This document shows, one piece after another, positions 54,530-64,000 of a stretch of 64,000 bases of DNA. A program made the position numbers and the translations under genes. The notes under the pieces are model-generated. The model ran no database searches. It was not told where the DNA came from and saw only the letters and a list, made by a program, of their open reading frames with translations. This DNA is from Enoplolaimus lenunculus (taxonomy: Eukaryota > Nematoda > Enoplea > Enoplida > Thoracostomopsidae): contig JASANG010001006.1 of NCBI GenBank assembly GCA_030248215.1, positions 186,001 through 250,000 on the forward strand. Reading direction: 5' to 3'. Positions within the stretch are counted from its first letter, which is position 1, and every line of letters begins with the position of its first letter.

Positions 54530-54810
54530 AATATGTGTGTCTTTGTCTGTGTATGGGTGTCGAACGAATAATAAATGACACCGCGGAGCAGTTCAAAGGC
54601 ATTTATGGATGTTTTTCGTCAAAGACACCCGGCCCCCCTGGACTGTGTTGTGAATTTCAACCTAATTTTGTCTTTGTGTGTTAAACTTTGATTGATTTAC
54701 AAGTGTTACGTTGGTGTGTTGGTGGCTCGAGCAATAGGCAATAAGTGGTCAGATATCAACGAACGGGCCGCCCACGAAGGAAGGTGTTCTAGACACTCAC
54801 AAGAATTTTT
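54530..54810. promoter_or_regulatory. Candidate regulatory stretch, GTGTC cluster 4
   Basis: GTGTGTCTTT, GGGTGTCGA, GACACCCGG and GACACTCAC spread over 270 bases, with a CTTTGATTGATTTAC (TCF/LEF-like) at 54688. No element ends seen. Confidence 0.3.
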
Positions 54811-54925
54811 TTCGAAATATCATTTTAGAGAAGACAAACACAAAGAGGATTGGAATATAATTGATTAGTTATGATTAAGACTCTCACGGGAACGGTAATT
54901 GAAGAACTGATGGAATGGACCGTTC

Positions 54926-55031
54926 GATAATAATAATAATATTAATAATAATAATAATAGAATAATAATAATAATAATAATAATAACAATAATAATAATA
55001 GAATATTAATAATAATAATAATAATAATAAT
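54926..55031. repeat. AAT trinucleotide microsatellite
   Basis: About 100 bp of AAT units with a few interruptions. On the minus strand it gives runs of Ile, Leu or Tyr codons, which explains the open frame there. Confidence 0.95.
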
Positions 55032-55255
55032 GTGGATAATTATTACAGACGGGCGTACTGGATATAAGTATATAAAAATATCAGGATGAAAACAAAGACA
55101 TAACCGAATAAATATAATACGGAAAGAGTTGCCGGTGTTCCGTATATGACAAAAATCTCCAATGCCCATCACAAACGAATCAATTGATTTTCGAAGCTAG
55201 GTATAGAGGCATAACAAGATAACAAAAACTATTAGCTATCAAAAAATTGTCAAAA

Positions 55256-55414
55256 AGATCAGAGGCGGAACGTTATTGCGTGCGACTGAAGTAGAGTAAA
55301 CTTAAGCTTTAGACTTTTTTGCTCAGGCTTAGGCTTAGGTATAAGCTCATTCTTAAGCTTAAGCTTAGAAAAATTGATTGTACTACTGTTCCATCCTTGT
55401 CATATACATTGACT
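55256..55414 (+). mobile_element. A/C type element, worn
   Basis: AAGATCAGAGGCGGAACGTT, AAACTTAAGCTTTAGACTTT, TCAGGCTTAGGCTTAGG to CCATCCTTGTCATATACATT. Confidence 0.75.
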
Positions 55415-55419
55415 CCGCG

Positions 55420-56280
55420 GAAACGGAAACGAATGTTAGCTTGAAACTTGAAAAATTATATATTTTTCTGCCAACAATTAAGATTTGCAAGACCAACTTC
55501 AGCACACATGTATTCAAAATCTCTATGATTTTGAAGCAATTTACAACTTTATTTTCGGTGTTTTTGTTGAGGAAACGGAAGCTGATACATTTTTTGGCAG
55601 ACTTTGATTTTTAAACGTTTATTATACTTAAATATTGATTTGCCATGTCTGATTTGTTTATTTTGATCACTTTACGTCTTTATTTTTGCTGTCTCTTCTT
55701 TATGCATCGTTGAGTGAAAATCGGAAAATGAAAACATGCGAATTCGTCGAAACAATGTATTGCTAAAGGATGCTAAATTTGTGTCTGGATTCTCGTTCGC
55801 TTCGCTAACTAGTTTTTTCAGCTATACTCGCGTGATCTTGCTCGTTTAGCAATTTTTGAATCCACATCGTCATTGCTCATAATGTATTCGCTTTATCGTT
55901 TTACCCTACTGTCGAATTCGGCATCATATCAAAGTATTTTATTCGTAAACAATAACATTAATACATGTCAAAACAACAACAACAATAATAATAACAACAA
56001 CAACAACAATGTGGCAATTTAGGCTTGCTTTATGTCAACCGATTTTCTCGGGTGTTTACCAGAATTTGCAACCGTTTCTGGTGAAACCATACACATCGTG
56101 GCTTTTATCGGAAGAAAAATTTGTCAAAACTTTTTGACAATAAATCAAGTTTATCACAAATTTTGACTGGCAAAAAATGTTGCGTGGCGCCGACTGGCGG
56201 AAATGGAAGAGTCCATGCTAATTTATATATGGATCTAGGTACCTACTGACAGATATGGGGACTAGAGAACTTTTAGACGC
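55420..56280. other. Unassigned spacer with O repeat
   Basis: An O repeat lies at 55628-55695. TTCGCTTCGCTAACTAGTTT near 55797 echoes 24350-24400 and 24780. A short AACAATAATAATAACAACAA microsatellite is at 55975-56010. No gene. Confidence 0.5.
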
Positions 56281-56285
56281 TGGGA

Positions 56286-56454
56286 CAGGCCCGTAGCCAG
56301 TTCACCTTGCAAAGGGAGAGGGGCGAAAGATTTAGAGGTGGGGCAAACAAGCGTTTTCGGTGACTTACAAGTAAGGTTGACAATTTTCTAGGGGGCACCA
56401 AAATTCTTCCGGAGGGATGAGCCCCTTCCTGGCACCCATCTGGCTACGAGTCTG
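56286..56454 (+). mobile_element. Family F hAT-like element with perfect 8-bp duplication
   Basis: CAGGCCCGTAGCCAGTTCAC to ATCTGGCTACGAGTCTG, flanked on both sides by CGCTGGGA. CAG/CTG termini plus 8-bp duplication support hAT membership for the family. Confidence 0.9.
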
Positions 56455-56916
56455 CGCTGGGAGAGGGCTGCCAGGGTAGAACCAAAATGGGAAGACAAAA
56501 TGGCATATGTCCACCTTCAATGACTTGGTCGATATTGTTTGTTTTCAGCCAAATGCTTATTGAGACTGAATTAAAAACAAAACCAAATATACTTAAGCAT
56601 TTAGGTTGCCTATTCAAAACCAGCTGGATTATTTACGTTTTAAGCGTTTAGACAATCTAGAGCTTTTCAATTAGTTTAAAAATACGTTTATATAATTTTA
56701 AGTTATTTATTTATACTTATTTTTCGTTTTTAATTGTTTCAAAATTAGCGTTATATATCAACCATTTCATTTTTAGTTTCGGTTTAAGCGTCCGGTAATA
56801 ACGGGTACCAGAAGTACCCAGTTTGGCAATGCTTAGGCTCTTGCATCGTAAACAATTGTTTTTGCTTGCTTTTAAATTATTTTAATACTTCAATATAACA
56901 AACATCGGTCAATGTT

Positions 56917-57077
56917 ACTTTGAGGAGCGTAACAGTAGATTAAACGTATTCCTAAGCCTAAACGTTGCAAAAATGTGTTTCTAAGTCTAAGCCTAAGCAA
57001 AAATGTAATCTAGAATCTAAACCAACTCTTTTATAGACCCACCAGAACCCTGGACGCCTCTTAAAGTAACATCGGCC
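56917..57077 (-). mobile_element. Family B element with perfect 8-bp duplication
   Basis: GGTCAATGTTACTTTGAGGA to CTCTTAAAGTAACATCGGCC, flanked by CAAACATC on both sides. 161 bp. Confidence 0.93.
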
Positions 57078-57317
57078 CAAACATCTATAGAAATAATGTT
57101 TCAACTTTTTAATTCAAGATTGTGTAGGACGGGTTCACAATTTGGTCAAATTGAGCCAGTGTGAAATGTTCAACCATAAACACCAACAGATCATTGACTA
57201 TTTGGTTCGTTACCTTTTAGTATTGGGTATGAAACATATTTCGGGATACAAACTTGGCGACACACACCTTTAGGCGACAAATGTTACGCGTTTTGGCAAA
57301 CATTACAATCTTAAACT

Positions 57318-57420
57318 TTGCCAATGTTACTTTGAAATGCGTAATAGCTGCCTAGTGAATTAGTCTAAGCCTAAGCAAAAAATGATTCTGAATCCTGTTT
57401 TATTAGTCTACTCAAAGCCA
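57318..57420 (-). mobile_element. Family B fragment
   Basis: TTTGCCAATGTTACTTTGAA then CCTAAGCAAAAAATGATTCT. The right end is lost. Confidence 0.65.
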
Positions 57421-57995
57421 GATATACTTGGTTGGGAAAATTGTTTTGTCCGCTTTAGATTCCACTACACAAACCAGAACATTTATCACATTGTTTATTA
57501 CTCTTCCTTTGACTAAACTGATATTATATATTCACTGTTGTCTGTAAAATTTCAGAAAACTACGTTATTCGGTATTTTTGAAACGCAAAAATTTAACCGT
57601 CTATTACGTGTAAAAATAGGCAATTATGGATTAAAACGGCATACTTAATTTATAATTTGCGATCGAAATGATTTGAACAGTAAAGACCAAATTTAGCTGT
57701 TATTAATTTGCTAAATTACCAGAAGGAGATTCTAAAGCAAATTTGTGTTTGCAAATTCATTTGGTTCTGAAGGATAATCTTCGTTCGGGTTGACCTTTTG
57801 TATAATCTAGTCTCTAAACTTGATCTCTTGTCCAATCTCCAGTCCAACATTTGATTTACAATTTTTTCCTGCCTCGCGGTTTCATATCTTGAGCAGTTCT
57901 TTACAGGATATATATGTCTTTTTGTTGAATTGAATATTTGGAGTATATTTTATATAAACAGTGCCTTTTGTACAAAATAGTTTCATATCAAAAGC

Positions 57996-58070
57996 GGTCA
58001 ATGTATAGAACAGTGCCGTAACAATAGATTGAGTATACTCCTAAGCCTAACCCTAAGCAGAAAATAGTTT
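57996..58070 (-). mobile_element. Family C fragment
   Basis: GGTCAATGTATAGAACAGTG, CCGTAACAATAG, CTCCTAAGCCTAACCCTAAG. The right half is missing. Confidence 0.65.
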
Positions 58071-58079
58071 AAGTAGACT

Positions 58080-60360
58080 GTTTTTACGATCGTATTACTA
58101 CTACAATTTTCCACAAATAAAAAACAACACTTGTACTTTACCAGGGGTTATAATATTTGGGCTAGTCAACAAAAGGAATTGAGGCGTGTAAATTTTCACC
58201 AATCTTTCAAAAAATTTTAAAAAAATTACCGGATGCATCGAAATTTTTAAGATTTTGGATGAATTTCGTAATTTTTATTCCATTTCAAACAATTTCAGCA
58301 TATCTGTAACAAAAAATTGTGTGAGAAATACCTGATTTATAACGAATTTTGAACGTAAAAACCCATAGAATTTCCTGTTTCCTGTCACGAAAACGGATAC
58401 CGATTTTTACCGGAAACGGATATCCGCTTACTTCCTGCTGATCAATCGTTTTTGTTTTTGATTAGCCAGCTTTAGACTTGCTATGTTTTTGACATATTCC
58501 GATTTGAAAATCTTGCGGCAAAATTTCAAAGGTTATAAACGTTTAGCATTGTAAATTGGGTTCCAAAATTTTTTCGTCCCTTCTCCAGACCACAATGAAA
58601 GGTTTATCATTTCAAGTGTTACAGAATTAATCTTGAACCGTGAACCGTTGTGACACAACTCCGATCCCTATATTTGTCCCTAAACTCACCGACAATGTGG
58701 TCACCACGGCTCAAATTTAATTTTAAAATTCAAATTCTGGTGTCGGTGTAATTCAAAGAGACGCAAATTTCGTTTATTTAAATTTTATGAACCCCCCAAA
58801 ACGCCACATATAATAAAAACGTATTTTATGTCTCTACAATAACTATTCACACAGAATCGTAAAGATGTTTGTTAAAATATACACCGATTTCTCAAAGCAT
58901 CACCTGAGAGCGTATAGGTGTTTAGCCAATATAAAATGAAATTTTTACTGCCCCTACTATAAAATTTAAACATTTTCATTTATGGTTTACCTATGTCAGA
59001 CAAGACGTTGGCATTAATGTGGTTGTCGTACAAATTTATGTTCCGGAAATTGGGATAATAAAACTGAATTTTTGAAACCGAAGCCGCTTAAACTAATTGC
59101 ACGCGAAAATTTTCAAATTCATTCAATTAAACTAGCGGTGAAACCGGAACGGCGAGTCCTAAGGTAGGATTGTACATACTAGTTGTCACCATTTAGGACG
59201 CAGAGATTTAATAACTTCAACGGATGATGTCTTTAGGGGTAATATTTTAGACGTCCCCTTATATTAGAACGCTGGAGTAAAAGCAGGCGTGGTTGTAAAT
59301 ATTTGCACTTAGCAAAAGTTCGTTTGGAAAATTGTAGCAAATTTAAACTTCACATATTGAGTTTAACTGATACTTTTGAGAATCAAGATTTTGCCAAAAT
59401 CGACGTTGGTCAAACTGTTAACTTTGTCTTAGCTCACTGATGTCACATTACGCTCGTTATATCATAGTTTTAGTAAACCTACTTTGATTAGTTGGGCAAA
59501 ATAAACAAGCACTAGATGGTTCAGATGCAAAAATTGTGCACAAAATTTGAAAACGTTGCTACATGGCCCTGTAAACATAGTCGCATAAGCTTAAACCCAA
59601 ACCTGAGCCTAATTATAAGGAGCTTGACATTTGCCAAAATCTGAAATTTGGACAATGAACTAACTGTTCTAGAATCAGTACCTGTTTACTTTTTCACCTA
59701 ATTTATAACAGAATGTGAGTCCTTCCGTCTGTTAACATATTACTGTATCAAATGTTTTGGTTCCGGTTCGTTATGGGTCGGAGAAACTTTTATGAGGGGT
59801 GAATGTGTTAAACCAGCACCCAAGAGACGATTCCTAACAGTGCATATGCCACATTTGACTGTTTAGTTCACTGCGCATGCAAAATTTGTACGATTAATTC
59901 ACGGAAAATACTGCTAATGTTACCAAACGAACATGCATTTAGAAATATGAATCGTGTTAATAATAATAATAATAATATATCCATGTGCAAGGTTGGTTTA
60001 TTTTACATACTTTTCGGGTGATTTTCTGGACAACAAATTTCTCTAAAATATATGACAGCCTATAAAACTACAAAGGATATTTTGCCGACAAAACACTGTA
60101 AATATATATAGAGCAATGAGAGCTGTAGAAATGTATGCGTGTAGTTTATAATGTATCTATGTGTGTATATATGTGTACATAACATTTTTGGCTGTTTATG
60201 CTAGTCCATAATACATAACGGCAATATATGCGGCGTACAGAATAACTTGCAATTTATCACTGTAATGACAGTCATAAATTGTTTCGCATTTTTATTGGCG
60301 TTTCATGTCATATAGACACGCACACACACACACTGTGAAGTGAGAGTTTTGTTGCAGGCC
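58080..60360. other. Long gene-free AT-rich stretch
   Basis: No exon or intact element recognised over 2.3 kb. A short CCTGAGCCTAATTATAAGG remnant is at 59600. This is one of the few long parts free of identifiable elements. Confidence 0.5.
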
Positions 60361-60633
60361 GCGCTCGTAGCCATAGGGGGCTTGGCCAACCCTGGAAAAC
60401 TTTTAGCCCAGTTTGTAAGCTTGTTATTTCAACCAGATGCCTTTACTCAATTTGTTTTAGCACCTTGTAGCAGGTCGATTTGGCTATAAGTACCTGTTGC
60501 AGACACTGGCAGTATCTGATCCAATGGGGGGTATCCAGGCCAAGGACCCTAAACTGGGATTAAAACAAAGTTTCTGGTACAGGTTAGTGCTACAATTGCG
60601 TTTGGGTTCCTGCACTCGAACGATTTTCACTTA

Positions 60634-60804
60634 CGTACTTTTAGGGGTGTAACAGTAGGTTAAGGGTATTCCTAATCCTAAGCGTTGCAAAAATGTGCTC
60701 CGAAGCCTAAGCCTAAGCCGAAGCAAAAAATGTAATCTAGAAGCTAAACCTACTCTTTGATAGACCCACCAGAAACCTGGACGCCCCTTAAAGTAACATG
60801 GGCC
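60634..60804 (-). mobile_element. Family B element, left end partly lost
   Basis: TACTTTTAGGGGTGTAACAG to GCCCCTTAAAGTAACATGGG then CC. The interior CCTAAGCGTTGCAAAAATGT and AAATGTAATCTAG is family B in reverse. Confidence 0.85.
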
Positions 60805-61392
60805 AACAATTTTGTGGATCCGCCACTGGTTGCAGGCCGAACAACTTAGGATGTAGATCAGGAGTAGGAAACGTTCAATAAACATAAAGCCACGTGGGAT
60901 ACTTGAAACGCCGATATTGCAGAAATGTTTGTAAAAGTTCAGTAAAGCATCTTTGGACCATGGCACAGTTTTGAGCCTTATCCTAGAATTCTGAATGAGA
61001 ATTTGCGTAGTTCCAGTACTATAATTGTTGAGCAATTTTAAAAATCAGTAATGATAGCTAAAATTCATTGCTATCCTACGATTGCAGCGAAAACTCGCAA
61101 AAATAATTCAGACAGACTTGAAGATAGTTTGAAAAAGGTTGTATTGCCTCTTAGCTAAGTTACCGTCAAAATCTTAGCTTTACTATAAACATACCGTTTG
61201 CAATATACTGCGTCCTGCAACGCAATTTTGAAACGTCGAAATATTAGCTTTAACATAGCAGCATGTCCAATAATCCCTGTATAACCTCATGTAAAAACTT
61301 TTTTGACCTTTACATTCCAGGTTATTCGAAAGCATAGTAGAAGTATTTTGAAGTTGCTACAGAAATTTCGGGAAGAGATATATCCGTTGTAT

Positions 61393-61573
61393 GGCCCATG
61401 TATAGAACAGGGCCACATCGCTTTCCGAAGGGGCTATAATAGAGTCTGTTTAAGCTTTAGACTAATTTTTTTTTGCTTAGGCTTAGGCTTAGGAATAGGC
61501 TCATCTATACGCTTAGGTTTAGGCTTAGGCATATGCTTATAATACTGTTCCGGCCCTGTTCTATACATGAGCC
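61393..61573 (+). mobile_element. Family C element, full length
   Basis: GGCCCATGTATAGAACAGGG to CCCTGTTCTATACATGAGCC. Flanks CGTTGTAT and CGTTGTCT (7 of 8). Confidence 0.93.
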
Positions 61574-61729
61574 CGTTGTCTACCGCGGCCCCTGCAATGA
61601 TGATCAAGTACTGTCTACCGAAACTTCAATTGGAAACAAGACGACGTCTAACCATTATAGTTTTTTTACTATTAACGTTCAATCTAGCAACTGTATTTGA
61701 TTCGTCAAAATGTTATCTACAACGCGGCT

Positions 61730-61902
61730 GGCCAATGCTACTTTTACGGGCATAACAGTAGACTAAGCGTATTTCTTAGCTTAAGCCTAAGCGTTGCAAA
61801 AATGTTTTCCTAAGCCTAAGCCTAAGCTAAAAAAATGCAATCTATACCTACTCTTTTATAAACCCACCATAAACCTGGACGTCCCTTAAAGCAACATGGG
61901 CC
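61730..61902 (-). mobile_element. Family B element with perfect 8-bp duplication
   Basis: GGCCAATGCTACTTTTACGG to GTCCCTTAAAGCAACATGGG then CC, flanked by ACGCGGCT on both sides. Confidence 0.95.
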
Positions 61903-62719
61903 ACGCGGCTGATATCCGTCGAGATCCCAATTTCTAATCCGCTCTATACGGATTTTCACACCATTCAGCAAAGTGTTAAACCACTACTTTACTTCTCGAG
62001 CGAACAGTTTTTAAGTTTTCGCTGATTGTTGGCTGTTTAAATCTGCGAACATTATTCGCCCATACAAAACGTCATTATTAATATATGACATGCATCAATC
62101 ACGCGCAGTTTGCCTATTGCAACTTGCAAACTGCAATAGTGCAATTTTAAAATTTGCAACTAAACAATTTTTGCAGTTTTATAAATTTAAACTATCAAAC
62201 ACACAGATAATAGTTGAAAAATGTACGTCGGACGAGATACGTTTTGGGGGTTGTTTGATATATTATATCTGACACTGCGCGTTCAAATCACATTAGTTTA
62301 AAGCGAAATGTAGACTGACATCAAAAGGCTACAAAGACAAAACTGCCGCTTCAATATGGGTTATTAGTCGTGTTTGGTTTCAAGTGAAATACGGCTTTTC
62401 CTACTTATACGCTGAACCAGGAGGAATTTTAACCAGGCGTTTACGAACATTTAGGTTTGGGGGGGTAAGGAACAGTTTCTCAACGCAGACAGAATTTTTT
62501 AATTAATCTGAAAGTTGTTTTTGCCAGGAGTGCGCAAATGTTTGTAAGACGGCAATGCCGAGTCATGTCTGCTCCCGTAGTTGCAATCCAGCTAGTGCTA
62601 ATGCGCCTGTGCATTGTGTCCAATAGTTCTTCAATAACCTAGCTGTTATATACTTGAAAATTAATCCAAAAATGCTATATAAAATGCGATAATTTGATTT
62701 TGTTACCAAACTATGATAT

Positions 62720-62867
62720 GGTTTACACAGAGTAAACTTATGCTTTAGACTAATTGTTTTGCTTATTCTTATTAGGTATAGGCTAATTTTACGCTTAGGC
62801 TTAGGTTTAGATTTAGGCTTAGGAATATGCTTATATTACTGTTCCGGCCCTGTGCTATACATTGGCC
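62720..62867 (+). mobile_element. A/C type element, left end lost
   Basis: CAGAGTAAACTTATGCTTTA, TTTTACGCTTAGGCTTAGG to TCCGGCCCTGTGCTATACAT then TGGCC. Confidence 0.78.
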
Positions 62868-63272
62868 AGATTTTTCGGTGGCGAGCATGCTTATGAAGCA
62901 ATAAATTTTTTTTATATTGAAAGCGTTTTTGACGTATTTCTGAAAATTAATTGCACCTGGGGCGCAAAAATTTTGAATTACTGATGTTTTATGTCGTCTT
63001 TATAATATTTTTCACATATTTGGCCATAAATCACATTGTGATTCAGATAAACCATTTACATCGCAACATTTCCAGCACAACACTGGCGGTAAGGAACGTC
63101 CCACAATCCTCATGCATTCGCTACGACTTACGACTAGAATGATGGTCATGAAAACAAATACTATACAAAGAACCCCGACAAAATATTTAACGCGGACCGG
63201 ATGTGGATGTATACTAATTAGTTTACACTCTGACTGCAGTTTTGAAAAACGTAGTTTTCAAAAAAGTTTGTA

Positions 63273-63481
63273 CACTACAAAAAATGGTGAGTCAAATCGA
63301 CTCTCTCCGAAATAGGCTTTTCCTGATTACACAAACTGAGTCAAAATATGACTTTACCAGAGTCAAGTTCGACTCAAAGTACTCAATTTGACTCTGGCGA
63401 AGTCGAATATTGACTCAGTTTGTGTAGTCAGGAAAAGTCTATTTCGGAGGGAGTCATATTGACTCACCATTTCTTGCAGTG
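63273..63481. mobile_element. Family E palindromic element, copy 3, TA-flanked
   Basis: CACTACAAAAAATGGTGAGT to ACTCACCATTTCTTGCAGTG, with TA on both sides. 209 bp and nearly self-complementary end to end. Confidence 0.93.
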
Positions 63482-63575
63482 TAATGAAACTATACATCAT
63501 TTTCAAGCACCTCCTTAGGAATGAAAAATCTAAGCAGAATATTGAATAAAGCAGTAAAATTAACTAAAATACACT

Positions 63576-63746
63576 GCCAATGTTACTTTTAGGACGATAA
63601 CAGTAGATTAAGCATATTCGTAAGCGTGCGCCTAGCGTTGAAAAAAAGCGTATTCTTAAACCTAAGCCAAAATGTAGTCTAAAATTTAAGCCTACTCGTT
63701 TCCAGACCCACTAGAAACCGGGACGGCTCTAAAAGTAACATACACC
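63576..63746 (-). mobile_element. Family B element, worn right end
   Basis: GCCAATGTTACTTTTAGGAC to CGGCTCTAAAAGTAACATAC then ACC. Confidence 0.8.
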
Positions 63747-63929
63747 ATAAAATAATTTAAAGTTACTATCGGCTCAAATTAAAAACAGAAACCAATATTC
63801 TCAGATGGTTATATAATTTTATACACAGATTAATTATCTGTTTAATATTCCAAACATAATATATATTTAGCACAAGATAGCATAATGTACATCAACCAAA
63901 CTGATTAGAGGCGTGCAAATCCTTTAACC

Positions 63930-64000
63930 TCAGGGCCGTAACTATAGTATAAGCATATTCCTAAGTCTGAGCGTAAAAAATTAACTATACTTAAGCCTAC
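63930..64000 (-). mobile_element. Family C element cut by the window end
   Basis: TCAGGGCCGTAACTATAGTA, TAAGCATATTCCTAAGTCTG, continuing past base 64000. Confidence 0.7.

Overview
This is AT-rich animal nuclear DNA with very low gene density and a very high load of short non-autonomous DNA transposons. The one protein-coding gene I can support is a NET-family zinc-finger repressor (the noc/elbow, tlp-1, ZNF503/ZNF703 group). It has GT-AG splicing, CCAAT-rich upstream DNA and a polyadenylation signal, so the source is a metazoan. An invertebrate, possibly a tunicate, fits the small-element-rich noncoding DNA, but I cannot fix the phylum. The TTAGGC motif that recurs here is the nematode telomere unit; it sits inside transposons, so it does not identify a nematode.

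Layout: 1-849 is the edge of an 18-bp minisatellite. 850-29000 is a gene-free stretch crowded with small inverted-repeat elements, several nested in one another, with minisatellites and AT palindromes. Around 20.6 and 29.1-29.5 kb are GTGTC-rich unique stretches that look more like regulatory DNA than transposon. 30.9-31.2 kb carries a tandem repeat containing interstitial TTAGGC DNA. The noc-like gene runs 32436-36231: a 25-codon first exon, a 1438-bp intron holding its own small elements, and one large 3' exon. An element with an expanded 42-bp tandem array follows the gene at 36.5-37.1 kb. 37-64 kb is again gene-free and element-rich, with two further GTGTC clusters at 53.9 and 54.5-54.8 kb.

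The mobile fraction falls into named groups (letters are mine). A, B and C are three inverted-repeat families that start GGCC and are filled with TTAGGC-like DNA. Several copies have clear 8-bp target duplications (perfect examples at 43309, 53030, 56909, 61722 and 37786). D is a TA-flanked family ending CTGTAG. E is a TA-flanked, nearly fully palindromic family. F and H are hAT-like (CAG ends, 8-bp duplications). I, J, K and R are other inverted-repeat families. N is a GGAGCC-rich family. There is also one piggyBac-like element between TTAA sites and three tRNA-like sequences of SINE type. I found no transposase or reverse transcriptase coding sequence, so everything mobile here looks non-autonomous. 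With a lone developmental regulator in about 64 kb, the window looks like a regulatory gene desert around that gene.
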